DNA of 64,000 bases from Pseudoips prasinana (taxonomy: Eukaryota > Arthropoda > Insecta > Lepidoptera > Nolidae): contig OX621234.1 in NCBI GenBank assembly GCA_951640165.1, positions 5,151,001-5,215,000 on the forward strand. The letters are read 5' to 3'. A program made the position numbers and the translations under genes. Shown in pieces: positions 20,858 through 30,500 of this stretch. Under the pieces are notes generated by a model that worked only from the letters and a program-made list of their open reading frames with translations, was not told the origin of the DNA and ran no database searches. Numbering within the stretch: position 1 is the first letter of the stretch; the number at the start of each line of letters is the position of its first letter.

Positions 20858-21950
20858 GGGTACACTACATTAATACGAAAAACTTTATTCCGACAGTCAC
20901 AAATACGAATTTCAAAATACCGATTTCCATCATACCGAATGGTTCAAAATTCCGAATTTTACAACTCCGATTTATCATTACTCCTATTAATTGATCGAAT
21001 AACTAAAATTCCGACTTAAGGATAATTCTAAATATCAACAATACGAATAAAAATATTTTGTTTCCCTGGTCACAATTTTAACCTAACCTAACCCAAATGA
21101 TTAATCAACAATAGAGGGGTTCAGAAACTCGGCGGCTGCATGCACCATGCAAGCAGGCAGGCAACATGCAAGCAGGCATGTAACATGCAAGCAGGCATGC
21201 AACAAGCAAGCAGGCATGCAGTATGCAAGCAGACATGCAGCATCCAAGCAGGCATGCAACATGCAAGCAGACATGCAAGCAGGCATGCAACATGCGAGCA
21301 GGCATGCAACATGCAAGCAGGCATGCAACATGCAAGCAGGCATGCAGCATACAAGCAGGCATGCACCATGCGAGCAGGCATGCAGCATGCAAGCAGGCAT
21401 GCAACATGCAAGCAGGCATGCAACAAGCAAGCAGGCATGCAACATGCAGCAGGCATTGTTTCTGTCACGGCTCCGGCGCTGCGGGGTTTGGGCGGGCCCA
21501 CGCGAGCTTATCGTCGCAGATGGTTTTAACGCTCACCACCGGCGGGCCTTCAAGCAACCTGCTCCTCAGCTCGCGGGCCGCCCCACCCCTCCGCGCCTAC
21601 GCGGGCTTAAATTACACTCTAGGGTAGGGCAGACAAGACTACGTGAAGTCGGTTGTGCAGCGATTCGTTTCTGTCACTAAATTTTGTAGCATAACATGTT
21701 GACTTTTAGTTTATTCGAAGTATTGAAAATCGGAATGTCGTTTTTCGGACTGAGAACCCTTCGAGCATTTGAATCTTCGAACGTTTGAAAAGCGGAAAAC
21801 TAACAAATCGTATTTACGACTTTCGGTAAAATTAATTTCGTGATTTTTAATAATAAACATTACAATTCTTAGAAATTATGGAGTTCGGACTTTAGAAAAT
21901 CGGAACATTGAAATTCGGAATAAAATATTTCGGAGTATTTGGGTGTTCCC
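20858..21950. mobile_element. Mutator-like non-autonomous element (copy 2), inverted relative to copy 1
   Basis: Starts GGGTACACTACATTAATACG and ends GTGTTCCC, flanked by a perfect 10-bp duplication GGCATTATAT (20848-20857 and 21951-21960). The empty target is visible in sister tandem units (for example 20090-20110 and 44425-44440). The equal 1093-bp length of copies 1 and 2 is coincidence: this one has an expanded minisatellite, the other a ~350-bp extra segment. Confidence 0.88.
21140..21455. repeat. 19-bp minisatellite array within the Mutator-like element
   Basis: About 16 imperfect units of AACATGCAAGCAGGCATGC. Copy 1 of the element has only one or two worn units at 16850-16900, so the array expanded in this copy. 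The unit lacks stops in every frame, which produces long spurious Cys/Ala/Met or Gln/Ala/Ser frames on both strands. Confidence 0.9.
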
Positions 21951-21957
21951 GGCATTA

Positions 21958-22155
21958 TATCTCTCACTAATATAGGTACCTCTTATGAAAAGAGCAGGGC
22001 ATACATAGAGCTGTCACAACAACTAAAACTGCGCACCGGGCACATAACTACTCGACAGGTCTTAACGTGTCGCTCAGTTTTACTCAGTATTTTACGCTAA
22101 AACTAACATGTCACAACTAAAGATGCCCTGTACTTTTAATAAGAAGTGTGTAAGA
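21958..22155. repeat. Short hairpin unit 2 downstream of PRDM-A
   Basis: Same hairpin family as 20106-20340, separated from its left flank (20801-20857) by the Mutator-like insertion. The following 22160-22480 block (GGGCTTTTATTTCAAAA, CAAGGGAATGTTACAAT) recurs at 23160-23340, so the units are tandemly arranged. Confidence 0.65.
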
Positions 22156-22484
22156 ACGAAATTAATGATATGAATGAATTTTTCAGTCAATTCCAATTAA
22201 ATTAAAATAGTTTATATAATAATATCCTGGAATAGTAAATATTGAAAATACGTCGGAAAAAGTTATTTGAGTATTATTATTATTAATAAGCAAAATATTT
22301 TAAGAGTAGTGATTATGAGTGTTTATTAGAAATATATGGTTAGTTAGAAATATGTGGTCGGAATAAAGATTGATTCGTGATGTACACGGGCTTTTATTTC
22401 AAAAATACCTACATAAACACAAAATTTACTAAATAAATTTTAAGTTATTTAGACATATGCTGGAAAATTTTTCAAGGGAATGTT

Positions 22485-22935
22485 ACAATTATACATACAT
22501 AGACTCACGCCTGTTTCCCAGAGGGGTAGGCAGAGACAACGAATTTCCATTAGTCACGATCATTGCACACCTCTTTTGGCTCTAGTAATCGAGGCAAAAG
22601 AGGCGTGCAATTCAAATTTGCAAGTCATTATATTCTTAACACATGCTCGCCGGTTTAGGGCTCTTCTGTCCTGCCCTTTCTTGAGAACGTCTCCAATTTA
22701 GTCGGACAATGTTCGACGAGGTCTTCCCCTTCCGGTTGCCCCATTCACACAGGCCAGGTATACTTCTTTTGTCAATCTTCTTTCATTCATCCTTTCTAAA
22801 TTCCCAAACAATCTCAGCATACCTTTTTCAATGTTTGTGACTACATCCTCTTACACGCCACAACGCTCACTTACATCAGTATTTCGAATTCTGTCTCTCA
22901 AAGTCACCACACATACTTCACAATTATTTAAAATT
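22485..22935 (-). mobile_element. RTE-like retrotransposon remnant, minus orientation
   Basis: Contains CCCAGAGGGGTAGGCAGAGA and AATCTCAGCATACC blocks that I recognise as the reverse of a very common lepidopteran RTE-type 3' coding end. Too decayed to translate. Confidence 0.45.
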
Positions 22936-22940
22936 AATAC

Positions 22941-23105
22941 GGTCTGACTTGGCTAGTTCATATACGAATTATCATAATCAATGTATTAGTTTCTACCAGC
23001 AACCCAAATTTTCTGTATACATAATAAAATAACCGACAAGTAACAGGTTTAGAACTTACAAAGGTTGTAATATAATTCGTATATAAAAACTAGCCAAGTC
23101 AGACC
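22941..23105. mobile_element. 165-bp MITE with ~30-bp inverted ends
   Basis: GGTCTGACTTGGCTAGTT at the left is mirrored at the right end, with further pairing through ATACGAATTA. No clear target duplication. Confidence 0.75.
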
Positions 23106-23365
23106 TTAGGGTAAAATATATAATCCTAAGTTATATGAAGCAATGTTTTATAAAAATGATTAGTGATGTTCACGGGCTTTTATTTCAAAATTTACTTTTG
23201 ATATTGTAACAAGAAAGTAAATTTTAATTTATTTAGTTATACGCTGTATATGTAACTATTGTAGTAGAGGTCGCCGTGGCCGTACCCGAGGCTTCCTGTC
23301 CATATATTCAAGGGAATGTTACAATTATTTAACAAAAACTTGTGTGTACTTATGTACACGCGTTA

Positions 23366-23526
23366 GAAGTTATACTTCTTAATATACAACTTGAACATAG
23401 TTATCAATTTTCATACCACCTAGAACTAACTTCATGCTGTTAAATTTTTTGGTGTCGGTGTGCGCGCGCATCGTAAAAATTCACTCTCATCATTTTTCTC
23501 CATCGCGCCAAAAGAAGTATAACTTC
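23366..23526. mobile_element. 161-bp MITE with GAAGTTATACTTCTT ends
   Basis: Perfect 15-bp inverted ends enclose a CG-rich patch (GTGCGCGCGCATCG). I recall this element as frequent in noctuid genomes, which supports the taxonomic guess. Confidence 0.7.
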
Positions 23527-23529
23527 AAT

Positions 23530-24930
23530 AAAAAGACATTCTGACGTTCGGGCTTCAAACTCTAGCACCAGTAAGGAGATTAGGCGGCTTTTGTAACTTC
23601 GTTAGAATGGTCTATTTAAGACCAAACAAAAGAAAAAGGATAGCTGATGAAAAGACATTACAAAATTCTTAATTCACAAATTGACATTAGATGCTTCTAG
23701 AATAAAATGGAAGAGTTGGTGTAAATTTTCTGAATGAAAAGAAAGAGATAGGTGAAGACACATTACGATTCATTTGTCATCCCATCAAAAACATAGTGAG
23801 CGTCAGATTGGCTGGTTGTCTATTGCAGGCGGCTCTGAAAGTATATTGAAGAATTGCTGTCAGTACCTAATTGCTACATAATAATATGATACATTCAGAG
23901 AAATATGTTTTTTTTTATGACCAGCCGTTCTGACGTCAGTATGGATGGTGGCCGCTGTTTTCAGCGTGAAAGGCGCAAAATATTAAAAGTTTGTTGTATC
24001 AATAATTGCTTACTAATTGATTCATTCACCAATTTAAGTTTGAGCTTCGTACATACATTAGGTAAAAATATATAGCTCTTATTAAAATTTTACGAAGAAG
24101 TGCCTGGTAATTTGGAAAGGCAACAGGTTTTTTGTGCTACAACGTCTTGTTCAAATCTTGCAGGCGTTTACTTCTAATTTACTTTATTATTAAGGGTGGT
24201 TTCAACTCGTAATATATTCACGGGAAGACCTTAAAATCCACAAAGTCCGGCTGAAATATATAAGTTAGCATAAGTTTTGATTGCTGATTCTTACATTATT
24301 ACAGTTACAGGCCGTAAGTATAAATAAAGTGTTCCTAATGAAATCAGTTCAGTGAAAAATTATAATAATGATAAAAATGTTTGTTACGTCTAAACAAACT
24401 AACTAACTATATATACACAGTTACCAACGTTCGCCTTTATAATATTAGTAGGATAATTACCTATTGCCCAATTTTTACTTTCTAGATCATCTGGAAATGG
24501 GTTAAAGTTTTAGTTTAGGTATAGGGCAGTCAGTGAGAAAAAGACACAATTTTTGGACGTTAATATTTAGATACCTAACCGTTTGAGATGTGTTTATGAA
24601 ATTTGAAGCACATAATGTATCTTGCAAGTCTCAATATATGAGCCAAATTGAAACGTTTATGTGAAATTGTTTCCTAGTTATGAGGGGGTCAAAATTGGCT
24701 TCAAATGGTTTGTGTAATATTACACACGGTGCTGCTCGCCAGTTCTGTTATTTGAACTTGTCTTGACACGCTCCCTCGTGTCTAGATAGGTGAAGAGTCT
24801 TAAAAAACTAAAGAACGACTTTCGAAATGTTTATTTAGGGATATATAAGCGGACTATCAAAGCAGAACAGTGAGTTTTAGTTCAAGTGAAATCGAGGAAA
24901 TCAGAGCGGTGAGGTGGTCATTCCCCTTAT
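23530..24930. other. Intergenic stretch, no gene seen
   Basis: No frame or domain. Around 24390-24450 is the CTTTATAATATTAGTAGGAT motif that ends many lepidopteran retroelements. A core-promoter-like TATATAAG at 24842-24849 is followed about 25-30 bp later by a CAGT initiator-like site, but no downstream coding exon was found. Confidence 0.35.
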
Positions 24931-24940
24931 TGTAATCGAT

Positions 24941-25715
24941 GGGTGCACTTTTTCTTACATACCTAACTCCTATCATCGGAAGTCCGAATTTTTTTCTCAT
25001 ACAACTAAAGATTACAAATCATAATCATTTAAATTCATAATATCATAAATCATACACTTGGTTTTTACCTACTACTATTCATATTTTTGTTTATACTAAT
25101 AATCGAAATTCATAATCATTCGAATACATAACAATGATAATCGTAAACTTGTTTAATCCTGAAATTTGTTTTCATAAATTTCTTAACCATTAGTTTTTTC
25201 ATTATATTCATACATTTGTTTAATACTAAATAAAAGGTACAATAAAAGTAGCATAAATAAAACAGAAGGTGAAGTTAAAAATGCGACTCTAGTGAAAATC
25301 GAATTGGTACCAGAAACGAGATGTTACCAAGTAGGTTAGGTTAGAACGGTGACCACAACAACGCGCGAGCCGAGCGAGCGAAACGAGCGTGCCGCGGCAG
25401 CGCAGCGGCCGGCGAAGCGCCAGAAACTAATCTTTGTTAGAAAATAGACAGTATTATATATATTTATTAATTAAAGCAATATGATAGGTAATAGATTGTT
25501 ATGAAGAAAAAAGTTCTGAATAAAAAATATATGATTTCACACTTTTCTTGGTAGTAACAATGGTTATCGGTTCCGATAATATTACTAAAATGTAAGAATA
25601 AAAAAAGTATGAAAAATAAAGTTATGAAGAGTGTTGATTATGAACACAAAGCGGTAGAAAGAAAAAAAATATGATTAATAATTTTATGTGAGCCAATTAT
25701 GGCCAATATGGACCC
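24941..25715. mobile_element. Mutator-like non-autonomous element (third)
   Basis: Starts GGGTGCACTTTTTC and ends ATGGACCC, with a perfect 9-bp duplication GTAATCGAT at 24932-24940 and 25716-25724. Subterminal regions carry many TTCATAA/TTATGAA motifs. The centre (25335-25425) holds GTTAGGTTAGAAC and a CG-rich GAGCCGAGCGAGCGAAACGA module. Confidence 0.85.
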
Positions 25716-25879
25716 GTAATCGATACTATGTGCGACAAGGATCTTTATGAACGAGTCTGAAAGTGGAACTAACATCGCCATCTTGTAAAGTGTCTCTTTG
25801 ACAGTTCTGCCTCAGCTTGCTTTGCTGACTGCTGTTCCTACGTTTATTATTGTATTATTTTGTTTAAAATACTAACAAT

Positions 25880-25992
25880 ATGCCAAAAGTGATAAAAAGT
25901 GGTGTCAGGGAAATAGTCCTAAAGGTTAAGGAGATTTCCATGAAAGGCAAACACAGTGAAGGCTCGATAATTCCATTTGAAAAAGTTAACGA
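25880..25992 (+). pseudogene. 5' exon of a transposase-like protein
   Basis: From an ATG it reads MPKVIKSGVREIVLKVKEIS and on to FEKVNE, then GTGAGT, which is both a splice donor and an in-frame TGA. I recall this N-terminus from a lepidopteran IS630/Tc1-related transposase family with a helix-turn-helix. No catalytic part follows inside the element, so it is a remnant. Confidence 0.5.
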
Positions 25993-26189
25993 GTGAGTTG
26001 CCGCCCGGATAGGAAAATGTTACCATGCTTGATTTTTAAGTCGCACCCGTGAATTCGTTTGAAGTTTTTCATTAATGTATTATTTAGTATTGTGAATGAA
26101 ACATAAATTCAGAAATAAATTTATTTATAAAGATAAACATGACTGTTTTATTCCCTTGTGGTATTAAAATATTTATAATAATAAATCGA

Positions 26190-26420
26190 TAATATATCGG
26201 GTACCCTATAAACTTTTAGAGTTAGATATTCCTGGGAAACTATTCACACACGACCATCTGAGCTGATCCCAAACTATGTAAAGCTTGTAATATGGATATC
26301 AAATAGCTGATATACTACATATACTACTTTTGTAAATACATACCTAAAAATCTAGACATGGGACAAACAGACATGTTAATGCACACAAATATCTGTCCTG
26401 AGTGGGAATAAAAAAAAACC
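26190..26420 (-). mobile_element. SINE, minus orientation
   Basis: Body shared with 3378-3592 (AACAGACATGTTAATGCACA; ATATCTGTCCTGAGTGGGAA); the tRNA-like head is cut short at an A-run. Confidence 0.65.
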
Positions 26421-26609
26421 AACTAAGCCAGTGGCCAGTCAAAGTTATATAATACAATTGATACAAAAAACAATGGATACAGTCTATTGCCATTGTTAAA
26501 TTTTCCCATAACATTAGGGAAATTTTCTTAAAAGCAGCCCTTGCCGTTATAGTGTCGCCTTCCCACTATTGTCAGTCACGTGCATAAAGATCCTTGTTCC
26601 ACTGTATAC

Positions 26610-27350
26610 AAATACCTAGACATCGCACTGTCTTGTTCGAAATTAGACCATTAGGTTCTTTAAAAACAATAATAATCTCTGCTCAAATCTAAATAATCTC
26701 AGTTTTAATTTTTTTTTAATTAATTTGTTTTACGGCCCTTGCTGCTCCGGCATTATGCCGCTTCTTTATGGTTTTCGTAATAAGTCAATATGAAGTAAAG
26801 TCCGTCACAGTCAAGTCATAGTCCTTGTCCTACCCCAATCAAGCAGTGGAGACTTGACTAGAGGCTTCTATGGAGTTCACAATTCACGGCAATATGGCAC
26901 TTTCCTCCACTTGCCTAACCACGTTGTCAAAGATGTACCTAATGTTAAAAATCCACCATATTCACACGTAATACAAATTTACACCAGTTTTTGAAAATGA
27001 AACAATGTCTGTCTCTTGTGTGTCTTTTTCCGCGTTGGCGCCAAAACTCCTATTTTCGTAAAAAGGTGTACAAAGCTTTATTTTGCTTCACGTATTAATA
27101 TTATGATAATTTAACCTGGAGTTTTATATACCTACATACCGAATTTATATATGTATAAGTTGCGCAGCAAATAATATCCTTAGATTAAATAATAAATATT
27201 AAAAAATTGTACCGACGCTTATCGAACGTTTATATAAGAATGCGGAATTTATAATTACGGGGTGAATAGCGTCCGCGTAAACGCACTTTATATGCAGGAA
27301 TAAAAAACATATTCTGTATTTAAAATTATCTCATCTTTTATTTTAAACCA
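26610..27350. other. Intergenic DNA upstream of PRDM-B
   Basis: No gene. From about 27060 it aligns with 8780-9290 upstream of PRDM-A (CACGTATTAATATTATG; GAATAGCGTCCGCGT), so the duplicated unit begins here. TTGGCGCCAAAA, an E2F-like palindrome, is at 27035-27046. Confidence 0.55.
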
Positions 27351-27398
27351 TATCTGTATCTACCTAACATTGTCTGTTATATGCTCTATGACTTTAAC

Positions 27399-27407
27399 TT
27401 TCGCGCC
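27399..27407 (+). promoter_or_regulatory. E2F-like site upstream of PRDM-B
   Basis: TTTCGCGCC, 115 bp before the start codon; counterpart of 9184-9192. Confidence 0.5.
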
Positions 27408-27521
27408 ACAAAATGAGAAAAAAAACTTTAAGCGGCATTTTATATAATACGGCTTCATTTAAAATATTTTTTTCTACTTTCTTCTTCTTCAAAACCAAAA
27501 CGTATAATTATTATAACGAAA

Positions 27522-27597
27522 ATGGCTCCTAATTTAAGTGATAACGCCCAAATAAATGATGATGAACAAGATGAACACAGTTTCGACGAATACGTAT
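27522..27597 (+). CDS. PRDM-B exon 1
   Basis: 76 bp, ending before GTAAGT in phase 1, encoding an acidic N-terminus that ends SFDEYV. Confidence 0.8.
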
Positions 27598-30500
27598 GTA
27601 AGTAGAAGAAAAAATTACGTAATCATGAAAATTGTAAGAGTCCAGATATTATTGTGACGGAAATATTACTTATATTTCAGATTGTGACGAGTGCTGGACT
27701 TTTGTGTATGATTATTGTACTGAACATGGCCCACTGCGTGTCATACCTGATGATGAAGTAAGCGTAACTCCATTTTATGATAGTCCCTATTACCTAAGTA
27801 TATGTATTCTGCTAATATTACACTAACATTCGAACTTGGATAGCAATTTTGATTGAATTTCTATCAAATAACCTCAAATTATTGAACATAAGAAGGTGTC
27901 ACTTTTTAAGTTTTAACTTCGCGGTTAAATTTCAGAGATTTTATTTCGCTTTCGCCACGGCGGCGCTCCATATATGTGACTTGAAATATTTAAAATGTAG
28001 CTATACCATATTGATATATTTTAAATAAATCTATGTACTTTTTTACTTTAAATTGGTGGTTCGTGAAAGATCACAAACCACCCGTGTTGTGTATGTTTCA
28101 TCTACGTTAGTTAAGTATTGTAGCATGGCCATTGTTAGCGATATCAAATTTCAAATATTTATTTCACAACATTTTAAGTACATGTTACATTCAGCAATGA
28201 TTTCTGCACTAAGCACGCAGGCTTGTCTTGCAGGAACCAAATATTTTACATTTATTTCTGTACACCACAAAACTTATTCAAATGTCATTACTTCGACCTC
28301 TAATTTAGCTCGAATGAAAAGAACAGGGCATACATAGAACTGGCAAACGAAATATACAACATGTAACTGAATTAACGCACATCCTGAAAATAGTTTGTTT
28401 AGAATAATTTACTGAATCGATTTATATAATTTTTAATATAGATAATTTTTTATTCTAAAATAATTAAAACTACGCAATTTTTTGTCATATTAACTCTGTG
28501 CAGTGAAAACAAATTGAAATGGACCGTAAGTCAATGTAATAAGACTTTTAAAATAGCAGTTTAATTTGTATTCTACAAATTCCATCATTCAATACAAGAT
28601 AAAGAAAAAACTTTATTTCAAAAAACTAATTTAGGAAATCACAATGCACAATACATGTTAAATTAAAACTTCAGTGTATGTATTATGATTACAACATAAT
28701 ATTCTAATTGGGGTGTGCGTTAATTACGTTACATGTTGTATAATAAAAATATTTCGCGCCAAATCTGGCCTGTTCTTATGACAAGAACTATGTGAGAAAA
28801 ACGTGCAATGAGCTTTAGTTGTTATTCCAAATAATCAGCGGCATTGGCTAGTCGTAATAATATATGAGGTGTGTGCAAAACCGCCAATTGTGGAGATCTT
28901 TGGGGGAGGCCTTAGTCCAGCAGTGGACATCTTTTGGCTGATATGATGATGATGACGATGATGAGCGCGACGCTGATTTAGAAGTCGTCCCGAGTGTGTA
29001 TCTACCGGAGAACGAACTGCAGCGTCTCTCTCTGTACCTATATAATTATAATAATAATAATATTCTGGGACATTATTCACACACGGTCATCTGATCCCAA
29101 ATTAAGCAGAGCTTGTACTATGGAAACCAGATAACTGATATACTATGTATACTATTTTTCTTTTGTAAATACATTCTTATATAGATAATTTACACCCAGA
29201 GACAGGACAGACAGACATGTTCATGCACACAAATATCTGTCCAGGGTGGGTACCCCTGAGTACTGCGATCACCAACCCATCTATAAAAAAAAAAAGAAAA
29301 AAAAAGGCTTTTATTCACGTAGACTTCAAAAAAGCGCTTGTAAATAGTCAGAACATGTTTGCAGTAATATAGTTGTATACATTAGATATTATTTCTAGTA
29401 ACATAGATATTTAGGTACATCTTGTATGAAAACATTTATAAAATTTATTTTATTACAGAAATGATATTTAGCTAGCTCGTTATTGTAATTTATAAGTTAT
29501 TGTCAAGAGATTATGTTTAATTATATATATTCCGAGTATCCCCTCAACATGGGGTAGGTTTTTGTTCAGCAGTAGAGGTCATTCGGGTGACATAGGATGA
29601 GTAAAATGATGATAATTATACTAATTTCTACAGGTTCCTGCTGAAGGAAATTACCCGCCGGTTGTGCCGCGCGCCATTCTCACTCTACCTCACACGTATC
29701 TACAACTGGCGATATCAGGTTATGTTCCGACTATACTTTTTAAAGTATTATTACATTAGTCTACCGGAAACGATGTATCCTAATATCCGGTTGGTCTCAC
29801 CGGTCTAGACACGCGGTCAGTCCATAGATGGAGAATTGGTTTAAGTTCTGAGGTTCTCCGTGCTTCGGAGGGCATGTTACAATTTGAGTCCCGGTTGTAG
29901 TCATTAGACAACAGTCGTTAAGCTTTAACGACTCTGACACTACCTCGATGACAATTTGTTTGCATTCGTATCCGATCATCAAGCGGACGAGAGGCCTGAC
30001 TCTTTGCTCTTTAACATAGAGCGACAGTTGCACGTTAAGTTATGACCAAGTCATATATAGCTACTATTATTGTTTACATTTTAAATGAATTTATTAGCCA
30101 TGAAAACAAAATTTGTCCAATAACTGGATTATTCATATCCAGACATGTCCAAGTTGCATTTTCGTCAGACATGCTTTCTAATTTATTTAGCGATGTTGCT
30201 AACTAACTATTATTTTTTTATTTGTCAAATAACAATTTGATAATGAAAATTAATTGTCACTACGTAAGCGGTCGTACAAAATCCTGCCAAAACTATTAAA
30301 TACAAGGAAGAAAACCGCTATTGGGACACCATAAATTAACATTTTTATTCATTATTATTAAATTTTATTCAAAACACAATTATCTGCTTTATTTTACAAT
30401 GCCAAATAAGTTATTTGGCATTGTAAAATAACGCATCCCTACAGAAGTGTAACTATACCTTGAGTATAATAAACTATTTCTTAAAAAATATCTTTCAATT

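Larger units (their letters stand above)
25729..26604. mobile_element. Deleted mariner/Tc1-like element, TA target site
   Basis: Ends share ACAAGGATCTTTATG as inverted repeats, bordered by TA at 25727-25728 and 26605-26606. The left part has the first exon of a transposase-like protein; a SINE interrupts the interior at 26190-26420. Confidence 0.75.

Noticed and set aside
21140..21455. CRISPR-like direct repeats
   Set aside because: Units are contiguous with no unique spacers, and the context is a eukaryotic transposon.
21101..21680. Six long Cys/Ala/Met- or Gln/Ala/Ser-rich open frames on both strands
   Set aside because: They are produced by a 19-bp stop-free minisatellite; repeated translation in all frames is expected and no start or splice context fits.
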